Shown here one piece after another: positions 7,940-15,624 of a DNA stretch of 64,000 nucleotides. The position numbers and the translations under genes are program-made. Position 1 is the first letter of the stretch; each line of letters opens with the position of its first letter. The stretch covers positions 1,922,001-1,986,000 of the forward strand of contig NZ_PJMX01000001.1 of the NCBI RefSeq assembly GCF_002846415.1, read 5' to 3'. The notes beneath the pieces were generated by a model. The model had not been told where the DNA came from and ran no database searches. It saw nothing but the letters and a program-made list of their open reading frames with translations. This stretch comes from Streptomyces sp. TLI_146. Lineage in GTDB: Bacteria > Actinomycetota > Actinomycetes > Streptomycetales > Streptomycetaceae.

Positions 7940-8707
7940 TTACTCGGCCTCAGGACCTGCGAGAACGAAGTCCTCCTGGCTGCCCATTTGTTGCATCGTC
8001 TGCAATAGCCGCTCATTGGCCACCTCGGCGTACTCTCGGGTCTTCTCGACGCCGATGAAGTCGCGGCCCTCCATCAGGGCCGCGACCCCGGTCGAGCCGG
8101 ATCCGCAGGTGAAGTCGAGCACGGTGCCGCCCGGCGGGGCGATCTGCACCAGCTCACGCATGACCGAGACGGGCTTCTGCGTGATGTGCTGCCTGGCCTT
8201 GCCGCTGGGCTGCGAGCCGCTGAACAGGCCGGGCAGGTAGACCGGGTTCCGGGAGCCGTCGATGGCGCCCTTCGAGCCCCAGATGATGAACTCGCAGTTC
8301 TGGGTGAAACGGCCCTTCTGCGGCCTGGCCTGCGGCTTGTGCCAGGCCAGCACGCCGCGCCACAGCCAGCCGGCCGCCTGCAGGGCGTCCGTCGTCGTCG
8401 GCATCTGGCGCCAGTCGGTGAACAACAGCGCGGTGCCGCCGGGCTTGGTCAGCCGGTGCGCCTCGGTCATGATCTGGGTCAGCCAGAAGCCGTACGAGCG
8501 CTGATCCATGTTCTCGCCGGTGAAGTCCGGCAGGGCGTGCTGCGCATCGGCCGAGGTGTACTTCTGCTTCGCGCTGCGGCTAGTGCGCTCCTTGGCCGTC
8601 CGCCCGCCGGAGTTGTACGGCGGGTCGGTGATGACGGAGTCCACGCAGTGGTCCGGCAGCGTGGAAAGCACGCTCAGCGCGTCGCCCTGGTGCAGGGAAA
8701 AAGGCAA
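7940..8707 (-). CDS. Beta-class DNA (N4-cytosine or N6-adenine) methyltransferase, orphan
   Basis: About 255 residues. Motif IV (ITDPPYNSGG) comes first, and motif I (FTCGSGSTGVAALMEG) plus the SAM-binding strand FIGVE come near the end, an order that defines beta-class amino-methyltransferases. KPVSVMRELVQIAPPGGTVLD links them. The frame is open up to 8791, but the usual N-terminus (LPFSLHQGDALSVL) begins at a TTG at 8707, which I prefer although its ribosome binding site is weak. No restriction enzyme gene is adjacent, so it may protect the element from host restriction or regulate genes. Its 3' end is echoed twice downstream (relics A and B), which makes it a likely insertion target. Confidence 0.85.
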   Translation of the reverse strand: MPFSLHQGDALSVLSTLPDHCVDSVITDPPYNSGGRTAKERTSRSAKQKYTSADAQHALPDFTGENMDQRSYGFWLTQIMTEAHRLTKPGGTALLFTDWRQMPTTTDALQAAGWLWRGVLAWHKPQARPQKGRFTQNCEFIIWGSKGAIDGSRNPVYLPGLFSGSQPSGKARQHITQKPVSVMRELVQIAPPGGTVLDFTCGSGSTGVAALMEGRDFIGVEKTREYAEVANERLLQTMQQMGSQEDFVLAGPEAE

Positions 8708-9153
8708 AGAGAATACCCCAATTCGGTTCGGGTGAGAATGGGTTGAATCACTCCGCCTCGCACACGAAACCCGGCGGAACTGGCATGCCAATGCCTACGG
8801 TCCGCGATGCGGGGCGCGAGGGGGAGGAGCCCAAACTGTAGGGGACGATTCCCGGTGGAGCGGTGCCGTTGGGCGATATTCCCGTGGAATTGTTTTCTGA
8901 CGGAGCGTTATGCCGTCCACCGGGGATCTGCGCTTACTGTTTTGGAGCCCGGCAGCACCCGCCGACGGCTCTCCTCTCCCTGCCCTCACGAACCGAGGTC
9001 CACCATGTTCGGCCCCACCTGAGCCTGACCGGCGCACGCAAGCGAGGTGCAACTCGCCGCGTGCGCCGGTCCCTGATTTACCCGCCACCGGCCGCTGCGG
9101 CCTTCCCCAAGCACGCCCGCGCGGACTGGACTTCACCCTTCAAGGACGCCCTC
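8708..9153. other. Divergent intergenic region upstream of the conjugation operon
   Basis: About 450 bases between the leftward methyltransferase and the rightward secretion genes. I see no convincing protein gene and no copy of the 25-bp palindrome. A GAGG followed by ATG opens a five-codon frame at 9004 that stops at once. The promoter of the conjugation operon should lie here, but I could not identify good -35/-10 boxes. Confidence 0.4.
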
Positions 9154-9213
9154 GTGACACCTCTCTACCCTCCCCTGCCTGAAACTCCGCCGCCGGGAGG
9201 CGTGCCGGATTGA
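9154..9213 (+). CDS. Possible 19-residue leader peptide of the conjugation operon
   Basis: GTG at 9154 with AAGGA seven bases upstream opens a 19-codon frame rich in proline (PLYPPLPETPPPGG). It ends in TGA at 9211-9213, overlapping the TTG start of the wall hydrolase gene. Its good ribosome binding site and stop-start overlap suggest translational coupling, and consecutive prolines could slow ribosomes. It has no homologue that I know, and chance is possible. Confidence 0.35.
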   Translation: MTPLYPPLPETPPPGGVPD

Positions 9214-10346
9214 AGGCGATAGCCGTCGGCATCGGCGTCGTCTTCCTCTCCCCCGTACTGCTCGCGGGCACGGCCATGATGGTGGCCGCCGCCTCCAGCG
9301 AAGCCGCCGCAACCACCCGCTCATTCAGCAACTGCCTGCACGACGTCGACACCGACGCAGTCACCAAGCAGGTGACGAAGATCCTCGACGGAGCGTCCGG
9401 AAAGGACGTGAAGGTCGAGGGCCTGACCCTGCCCGCCGAGCAGGTCCCCAACGCCCAGACCATCGTCGCCACCGGCATCTCGCTCGATGTGCCCAAGCGC
9501 GGGCAGATCGTCGCACTCGCCACCGCGATGCAGGAATCACGCCTGCGCAACCTCGGCTCCGGCGACCGCGACAGCCTCGGACTGTTCCAGCAGCGGCCCA
9601 GCCAGGGCTGGGGCACCGCCGAGCAGATCCGCGACCCGGTCTACGCCTCGGAGCAGTTCTACAAGGCGCTGCTCAAGGTCAAGGGGTGGCAGCAGATGAC
9701 CGTCACCCAGGCCGCCCAGGTCGTGCAGAAGTCGGGTTTCCCGGACGCGTACGCGCAGTGGGAGCCGCTGGCCACCGCCCTGCAGAAGGCCATCGCCGCC
9801 ACGTTCCCCGGCGGGGAGAAGGGCAAGCCCGCCAAAGACGGCGACAAGCCCAAGGACGGTAAGACCCCGGCGTCCGGCTGCGGTCCGGCCGAGGACGGGT
9901 CCTCCTACGGGCGCATCCCCGAGGGCAGCGTGCCCAAGGGCTACGCCATCCCGAAGGACGCCGACCCCAGGGCCCGTACGGCGATCGACTGGGCGATGCA
10001 CCAGCTCGGCACGCTCTACCAGTGGGGCGGCAGCTGCACCAACTCCCGCGGCCCCGGTCCGATGGGCCGCTGCGACTGCAGCAGTCTGATGCAGCAGGCG
10101 TACGCCAAGGCCGGCATCAACCTGACCCGCACCACGTACACGCAGGTCAACGAGGGCAAGCCCGTCTCGCCCGACAAGCTGCAGCCCGGCGACCTGATCT
10201 TCAGCCGCGGCACGGCTGCCGTACCCGAGCATGTCGGGATGTTCATGGGGGCGGGCCTCGTCATCGAAGCCCCAAGGACCGGCAAACCGGTACGTATCAC
10301 CCCATTGAAGGACTGGGCGATTCTCGCCGTCCGCCGCGTCCTCTGA
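9210..10346 (+). CDS. Conjugation cell-wall hydrolase: lytic transglycosylase + NlpC/P60 peptidase
   Basis: 378 residues, TTG at 9210 with GGGAGG about 10 bases upstream. A membrane anchor or signal (about residues 4-28) is followed by a lysozyme-like domain with the glutamate in ATAMQESRLRN (about 108) and SLGLFQQRPSQGWG. A Lys/Pro/Asp linker leads to an NlpC/P60 domain with the cysteine in RCDCSSLMQQAY (about 288) and the histidine in PEHVGMFMG (about 340). The first domain cuts glycan strands and the second cuts stem peptides. This two-domain build is typical of Gram-positive type IV secretion hydrolases such as CwlT/TcpG, which open the wall for the mating channel. It is first in the operon. 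Confidence 0.9.
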   Translation: MKAIAVGIGVVFLSPVLLAGTAMMVAAASSEAAATTRSFSNCLHDVDTDAVTKQVTKILDGASGKDVKVEGLTLPAEQVPNAQTIVATGISLDVPKRGQIVALATAMQESRLRNLGSGDRDSLGLFQQRPSQGWGTAEQIRDPVYASEQFYKALLKVKGWQQMTVTQAAQVVQKSGFPDAYAQWEPLATALQKAIAATFPGGEKGKPAKDGDKPKDGKTPASGCGPAEDGSSYGRIPEGSVPKGYAIPKDADPRARTAIDWAMHQLGTLYQWGGSCTNSRGPGPMGRCDCSSLMQQAYAKAGINLTRTTYTQVNEGKPVSPDKLQPGDLIFSRGTAAVPEHVGMFMGAGLVIEAPRTGKPVRITPLKDWAILAVRRVL

Positions 10347-10487
10347 CGCCGCCCTCCGCCCGGGATCCCCGCACCGCGCGGGCCGGACCGGCCTCTCTCG
10401 GCGCCGCTCGCGCCACTCCCCTTCCTCTTCTTCCCCCTTTCGCCGGGCCGTATCCGGCCTGCGCACGCAAGGAGTCCCGCCACACCC

Positions 10488-10802
10488 ATGCCCATACCTC
10501 TCGCAGACCACGTCATCCCGCTCGCCTACGACCCCGGCATCTCCCCGCAGGGCGGTGGCCTGCCCGGCGTGAGCGTGCTGAAGAACGTGGTCAACAGCAT
10601 CAACATGTTCGGGATCATCGCCGTCGTCGGAGCCCTGGCCGTCTCGCTCGGCGTGTGGGCCTGGGGCCACCACACCGGCGGCCACCAGGCAGAAGCCAAC
10701 GGCAAGAAGGGCGCCATCGTCGCCGCGGGCGCAGCCCTCGGCTTGGGCGCGGCCAATGGCATTGTCGCGTTCTTCAGCACGCTGGGGTCGCAGGTCCAGT
10801 GA
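10488..10802 (+). CDS. Small membrane protein, DUF6112-like (conjugation operon)
   Basis: 104 residues, ATG at 10488. After an N-terminus with the phrase SPQGGGLPGVSVLKNVVNSINMF there are two hydrophobic helices (about 40-58 and 72-98) separated by the hydrophilic loop GHHTGGHQAEANGKKG. This matches what I recall as DUF6112, which is regularly found just upstream of VirB8- and VirB6-like genes in actinobacterial elements. Size and two-helix topology resemble VirB2-type pilins, but there is no proof of that role. Its stop overlaps the start of the next gene. Confidence 0.8.
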   Translation: MPIPLADHVIPLAYDPGISPQGGGLPGVSVLKNVVNSINMFGIIAVVGALAVSLGVWAWGHHTGGHQAEANGKKGAIVAAGAALGLGAANGIVAFFSTLGSQVQ

Positions 10803-11494
10803 TAAAGCGCTTCCCCTCCTTCTCCCTGTCCTCCTACGGCGTCGGCTGGTCGGCCAACCGCCGCATCGCCATCGTCGCGATCAGCCTCACCGTCCTGCTC
10901 GCGCTGGCCGCCGGCGTCGCCTTGTTCACCGGAGGCGGCAACGGCAGCGGCCACTCCGAGTCCGGCTCGCCCTCTGCCGCGAACAGCACCGGCCCCGGTG
11001 AAAGCGCTCCGAAGCCCGCCACCACGGGGACGGGGTCGGTGCCCAGGCCGCCGCAGGTCGCCGAGCCCGTCGCCTACGCGAAGGCCGCCGCCGAGATGCT
11101 CTGGTCCTACGACACCCGCAACACGACCCGCGACCAGCAGCTCGCCGGCATGAGCGCGTGGATGACCACGGAATCCACGTACGCCGACTGGACATCGGTC
11201 ACCGCTCAGGTCCCGGATCCGACCCTGTGGTCGCGCATGGCCGACAACGACCAGCACGCCAGCGCGACGGTCACCGAAGGCCACTTCCCCTCCGCGTTCA
11301 AGGCGGCCCTGGCCCAGGACCCGTCCGCGATCACCAAGGCGTACGTCTACGTCGTCACCGTCAACGGCAAGCAGCAGATCGCCTGGAACAAGGGCGGCCA
11401 AGGAGCCGAGGACCGCGCCGTGACCCTGGCCGTCCAGTGCCGCCCCAGCCACGACTGCACCCTGGCCGCCATCGCCCCGAACGTCACGCAGTGA
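10799..11494 (+). CDS. VirB8/TcpC-like conjugation protein
   Basis: 231 residues from a GTG at 10799 that overlaps the previous stop (GTGA). A short cytoplasmic segment, one transmembrane helix (about 18-42) and a Ser/Gly/Pro linker lead to a domain (about 95-225) with the NTF2-like pattern of VirB8/TcpC: a long helix AYAKAAAEMLWSYDT, a second helix around MSAWMTTESTYADW, then a curved sheet. Such proteins sit outside the membrane as part of the channel scaffold. The pair of cysteines near the end (CRPSHDC) may form a disulfide. Assignment rests on topology and operon position. Confidence 0.7.
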   Translation: MIKRFPSFSLSSYGVGWSANRRIAIVAISLTVLLALAAGVALFTGGGNGSGHSESGSPSAANSTGPGESAPKPATTGTGSVPRPPQVAEPVAYAKAAAEMLWSYDTRNTTRDQQLAGMSAWMTTESTYADWTSVTAQVPDPTLWSRMADNDQHASATVTEGHFPSAFKAALAQDPSAITKAYVYVVTVNGKQQIAWNKGGQGAEDRAVTLAVQCRPSHDCTLAAIAPNVTQ

Positions 11495-11529
11495 CCCGCG
11501 CCTGACACAAGAAAGGAGGCCAACTCCCC

Positions 11530-12897
11530 GTGGGTTTCTGCGATATCCCCCTCGCCGACAAGGTGTGCGGTGCGGCCGGCACCGCCAAGGGCGCCATCGA
11601 CTTCGCCAGCGATCCGGGCAAGGTCATCGGCGACTGGATGGCCAAGTCCTCCGGCGAACTCGCCGCCGCCGCAGCCGACCTGGCTGCCAAGGCCGTCAAC
11701 GCCACCACCCGCGTCGATCTGAACGCGGGCTGGTTCCGCGACAACTACGAGATGCTGCTGCCGATCGGCCTGGTGATCCTGGTCGCGACGTTCTGCGCCC
11801 AGCTGGTGCGCGCCGCGATGAAACGCGATGGCGAGGCCCTGACCCAGGCATTCACCGGCACCGCATCCGGCGTGATCTTCGCCTTCAGCGCCATCGCCTT
11901 GACCACCGTCGCCATCGAAGTCGTCGACGCCCTGTCCGACGGATTGTTCAAGGCGTCGCACCTGTCGATCGAATCGGCCGTGCGGCGCATCGTGAAGGTG
12001 AGCGCGATCCCGGCACTCGCCGGACTGGGCTGGCTCGTGGCGGTCTTCGCCGCCATCGGAGCCGCCATCGGAGCGTTCCTGTACTGGTGCGTGATGATGG
12101 TCCGCAAGGTCGGCATCCTCGTCATGGTCACCCTGGCGGTGTTCGCCGGTGCCGGCGGCGGCTGGGAAGTCGCCCGCCGATGGCGGCGCGGCTGGATCGA
12201 AGCCACCGCGACCTTGGTCGTCTCGAAACTCCTGATGACCGTGATCTTCGTGCTCGGCATCTCCGCCATGGGCAAGACCGAAGCCTCCAACGGCCTGGCC
12301 GCGCTCGCCGACGTCATGTCCGGCATCGTGATCATGGTGCTGGTCCTGTTGTGCCCGTACGCGACGTTCAAGTTCGTGCACTGGGCAGCAGAGGGCTCGG
12401 ACGGCGAAACGATTCACCGTGCAGGCGGTGCCGGCGCCCAGCTCGCCCGGCAGCACACCGAGCGCGCGGGCCGCAAGGCCGCCGCGATGGCGGCCACCGC
12501 CGGAACCGGCGGAGCGGCAGCCGGAGCAGGCGCCGCCCCGCAAGGGCCCGACTCGGTCCCCGGGGGCGGCTTCCCCGGCGACCTTGCCGCCAACCCCACC
12601 GGTGGCGGCCAGGGCTCCGGCGGCTCCTCTGGCAGCCAGGGCATGAAGGACGGTCTGGAAAAGGCCGTTCAGCCTCCGCCGACGAGCACGCGCGATGACA
12701 CCAGCGGCCAGTTCGGCGGCAGCACCGGCCAGGGCGGACCCGGCTCAGGCTCGGGCTCCCCGTCCGGCGGCGGGTTCCTGTCGAACCCGGCAGGCTCCAC
12801 CACGCCTCCGCCGCAGGGCGCGCCCCCCACGCCGAACTCCGCTTCCTCGCCGGGTGCCGGAGCATCCCCTCCGCCGCCTCCGTCCACCGGTATCTGA
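11530..12897 (+). CDS. VirB6-like polytopic conjugation protein
   Basis: 455 residues, GTG at 11530 with AAAGGAGG upstream. An N-terminal amphipathic part is followed by about six or seven hydrophobic segments between residues 75 and 300 (for example LLPIGLVILVATFCAQLV and VIMVLVLLCPYATFKFV). A long Gly/Pro/Ser/Gln-rich hydrophilic tail of about 150 residues completes it. This is the layout of VirB6/TrbL-type inner-membrane channel proteins in actinobacterial type IV systems. The low-complexity tail is usual in Streptomyces homologues. Confidence 0.8.
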   Translation: MGFCDIPLADKVCGAAGTAKGAIDFASDPGKVIGDWMAKSSGELAAAAADLAAKAVNATTRVDLNAGWFRDNYEMLLPIGLVILVATFCAQLVRAAMKRDGEALTQAFTGTASGVIFAFSAIALTTVAIEVVDALSDGLFKASHLSIESAVRRIVKVSAIPALAGLGWLVAVFAAIGAAIGAFLYWCVMMVRKVGILVMVTLAVFAGAGGGWEVARRWRRGWIEATATLVVSKLLMTVIFVLGISAMGKTEASNGLAALADVMSGIVIMVLVLLCPYATFKFVHWAAEGSDGETIHRAGGAGAQLARQHTERAGRKAAAMAATAGTGGAAAGAGAAPQGPDSVPGGGFPGDLAANPTGGGQGSGGSSGSQGMKDGLEKAVQPPPTSTRDDTSGQFGGSTGQGGPGSGSGSPSGGGFLSNPAGSTTPPPQGAPPTPNSASSPGAGASPPPPPSTGI

Positions 12898-12981
12898 CCC
12901 TGCCCCTTTCGCACCGGAGCGGCACGCACCACTGTCTGTGCGTGCCGCCCCGGCCCCGCCCGCGCACCACCGGAACGGCCC

Positions 12982-14454
12982 TTGTCTGATCTCTCCATCA
13001 CTCCCCTCACGGTCAAATTCCCCCACAGATCGAAGCGCGGCATCCTGCTCGGCCTCACCCTTCCCCAACTCGTCCTCGTCTCCTCGGCGTTGGCGCTGCT
13101 GCTGGTCACCGTCGTCAGTACCGGGCTGCTCGGCGCGGTCGTGCTCACCCCGCTGTGGGCCGCAGTCGCCGCCCTGGTCGCCATCCGCCGGGGTGGCCGG
13201 TCTCTGATCGACTGGGCGCCGATCGTCGTCCGCTTCTCCCGGCGCCGCAGCAGCGGGCAGACCCTGTGGCTCGCCCGGCCGGTGACCCGCCCGCGCCAGG
13301 ACGGCACCCTCCACCTGCCCGGCACCGCCGCCTCCCTGCGCGTCGTCACCCCCTCCGACTCGGCAGGCGGCGCCGCCGCGGTCCACGACCCGCACCACCA
13401 GACCCTGACCGCCGTCGCCCGCGTCTCCTCCCGGGCCTTCGCCCTGCTCGACCCCGCCACCCAGAACCACAACGTCACCGGGTGGGGACGAGCCCTGGCC
13501 GGCATCGCGCGGACCGGACACGTCGCCTCGGTGCAGGTGCTGGAGCGCACCGTGCCCGACAGCGGCGACACCCTCGCCCGCCACTGGACCCAACAGGGCT
13601 ACCCCAACACCCCGGTCGCCGGACAGGTGTACTCCGACCTCGTCGCCTCCGCAGGCCCGGCCGCCGCCCCGCACGAGGCGTACCTGGCCATCTCCCTAGA
13701 CCTCAAGGCCGCCAAGCGCCTCATCTCCCAGGCGGGCGGGGGCTTCCCAGGCGCGTTCACCGTGATGGAGCAGACCACCAGCGCCATCGCCCAGGCCGCC
13801 CGCAGCGCCGGGCTGATGGTCACCAGCTGGCTGAGTGCCCGCGAGATCGCCGCCGTCATCCGCACCGCGTACGACCCCAAGGCGCTCTCCGGACTGCAGC
13901 AGTGGTCCCAGAGCGGGCGCGCCGAAGCCGACCCCGCTGCCGCCGGGCCGGTCGTCCAGGTCGAGGAGTACGACCGCCTCGCCACCGACTCCGCCCGGCA
14001 CGCGACCTACTGGGTCGAGGACTGGCCGCGCACGGAGACCGGCGCCGGATTCCTCCACGGGCTCATGTTCACCGCCGGAGTACGGCGCAGCCTGTCCCTT
14101 ACATACGTGCCCCAGGGCCTGGAGTCGGCGATGCGCGACGTGCAGCGCAAGAAGGCCGCGATCATCTCGGACGCCGCCGAACGCTCGCGGCGCGGACAGG
14201 TCGACTCCGAGGCCGACAGCGTCGAGTACGCCGACGTCAAGAACCGCGAGCGCCAGCTGATCGCCGGGCACGCGGACGTCGCCCTGACCGGGCTGCTCAC
14301 CGTCTCCGCCGAGACCGACACTCTGCTGGACGCGGCGTGCGCGCAGATCGAGACCGCCGCCGTCACCGCCCAGGTCGACCTGAGAAGGCTCTTCTACCAG
14401 CAGCCCGACGCCTTCACCCTCGGCGCGCTCCCGCTCGCCCGGACCGCGCTGTGA
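12982..14454 (+). CDS. SCO6880-family conjugation protein (PrgI/VirB4-N-like)
   Basis: 490 residues, TTG at 12982. The N-terminus LTVKFPHRSKRGILLGLTLPQ and two following membrane helices (about 28-70) are the signature of the SCO6880 family. The rest resembles the N-terminal, ATPase-free half of VirB4, with LDLKAAKRLISQAGGGFPGAF and QTTSAIAQAARSAGLMVTSW in the middle. In these systems the VirB4 function is divided between this protein and the separate ATPase at 15625. The name comes from a gene in a Streptomyces coelicolor genomic island. The next gene starts inside its stop codon. Confidence 0.9.
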   Translation: MSDLSITPLTVKFPHRSKRGILLGLTLPQLVLVSSALALLLVTVVSTGLLGAVVLTPLWAAVAALVAIRRGGRSLIDWAPIVVRFSRRRSSGQTLWLARPVTRPRQDGTLHLPGTAASLRVVTPSDSAGGAAAVHDPHHQTLTAVARVSSRAFALLDPATQNHNVTGWGRALAGIARTGHVASVQVLERTVPDSGDTLARHWTQQGYPNTPVAGQVYSDLVASAGPAAAPHEAYLAISLDLKAAKRLISQAGGGFPGAFTVMEQTTSAIAQAARSAGLMVTSWLSAREIAAVIRTAYDPKALSGLQQWSQSGRAEADPAAAGPVVQVEEYDRLATDSARHATYWVEDWPRTETGAGFLHGLMFTAGVRRSLSLTYVPQGLESAMRDVQRKKAAIISDAAERSRRGQVDSEADSVEYADVKNRERQLIAGHADVALTGLLTVSAETDTLLDAACAQIETAAVTAQVDLRRLFYQQPDAFTLGALPLARTAL

Positions 14455-15029
14455 CGCCCCTCCCGCGCCCCGGATACCTGTTCGACGAACTCCGCACTCT
14501 GCTCGCCCCGGTGCAGGAACTCCAGCGGCGCCACCAGCAGCGGCTGGACGCCCACCGCACCATGGGCGAGGAGGTGATCGAGGAACAGTACGCCGCGTAC
14601 GACGACGCCCGCCTGGAGACAGCCCTGGAGGCCAGCGACACCCTGGACACCCTTGTGGCGCAGCTCGAAGTGCTGGTCGCCGACCCGCCACGCCGGGCCT
14701 TCACCCTCGCTCTGCGCGGTCCCGGCGCCGACGAGGGCCAGCTTCCCTGGCTGTTCGTCGTCAACGGCGCCGACCTGGACGACGCCTACCAGAAGTTGAG
14801 CCAACTGCCGTCCTTCCAGCAGTGGTTGGACGATGTCCGCAGCCCCGGCACCTCCCGCCACGGCGAGGAAGACCTCGTCGCAGGCCAGAGCCACCCCGGC
14901 GTCCGCGGGCCTGGGACGTATATCGACCTGCGCCGCGAACAGGCCCGCGTCCTGGCCCGCCGCGCACGGGCGTGCGGCCCGCTCCTGCCTCCAGCACCGC
15001 CCCCGTCAGCGCCTGGCCGCGCCCGCTGA
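14451..15029 (+). CDS. Unknown conjugation-operon protein
   Basis: 192 residues, GTG at 14451 overlapping the stop of the SCO6880-like gene. Residues 1-75 look like long helices (ELRTLLAPVQELQRRHQQRL ...), then short strands around LPWLFVVNGADLDDAYQKL, then a basic tail. It is always on the same strand and tightly packed with the secretion genes, so it may be an accessory or regulator of the channel. I do not recognise a named family. Confidence 0.65.
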   Translation: MTPLPRPGYLFDELRTLLAPVQELQRRHQQRLDAHRTMGEEVIEEQYAAYDDARLETALEASDTLDTLVAQLEVLVADPPRRAFTLALRGPGADEGQLPWLFVVNGADLDDAYQKLSQLPSFQQWLDDVRSPGTSRHGEEDLVAGQSHPGVRGPGTYIDLRREQARVLARRARACGPLLPPAPPPSAPGRAR

Positions 15030-15070
15030 CCTCCCCCAGCCCCCTGCCGCCCGGCACGAAGGACTCCTCT

Positions 15071-15544
15071 TTGACCACTCCCTCTCCGCTCGCCGACGCC
15101 CACCCGTATCTGCGGGCCGCCAGTGCCGGCGTCCGCCACCACACCCGCGCCCTGTCCCCCCGCGGCCAAGCTGGTCCCGATCCTGCGGATCGCGGCCACC
15201 TCGACGTACTGCATTCCCATCTGATCGCGCTGCACCAGCTGCTGGACCGGCTCTCCGCCTCGACGCGGCCCCCGCATCCGGCGGCCGGGCGGCACCTGGC
15301 CACCGCGGGCACCCGGCTGTGGCAGGCCAGCGCCGCCGTCCACGACGCTTTCCACCTCATACCGCCCGTCCACGAACCGTCCGTGGACGAGGCGGAGTGC
15401 CATCCCGAGCGGCTCCCCGAAGGCCCTCCGGTGCTGACCATCTGCCAGCGCCACCTCGCCGCCGGACACCTCGTGCGCCGCACCACCACCCCCAGCGACC
15501 TCACCCGCCCCGCGCCCGCGCACACCACCACCTGTGTCCAGTAA
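15071..15544 (+). CDS. DUF6238-like small helical protein
   Basis: 157 residues from TTG at 15071 with AAGGA upstream. The body is a helical bundle with HLDVLHSHLIALHQLLDRL and AAGRHLATAGTRLWQAS. A terminal motif LPEGPPVLTICQRHLAAGH is followed by RRTTTPSDL. This combination matches what I recall as DUF6238, found between SCO6880- and VirB4-like genes of Streptomyces elements. Function is unknown. Gene order here supports a link to conjugation. Confidence 0.65.
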   Translation: MTTPSPLADAHPYLRAASAGVRHHTRALSPRGQAGPDPADRGHLDVLHSHLIALHQLLDRLSASTRPPHPAAGRHLATAGTRLWQASAAVHDAFHLIPPVHEPSVDEAECHPERLPEGPPVLTICQRHLAAGHLVRRTTTPSDLTRPAPAHTTTCVQ

Positions 15545-15624
15545 CTCCCGCCTCCTGAATGGCGCCTGCCCGTACTGGTTCACGGGCTCCACCGCGCCCG
15601 CCGTCCTCTGAAAGCCGCTCCGCC

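Noticed and set aside
13155..14450. Rightward frame rich in Arg/Pro upstream of 14451
   Set aside because: Only the part from GTG 14451 has coding bias. The earlier part is the shadow of the SCO6880-like gene in another frame.
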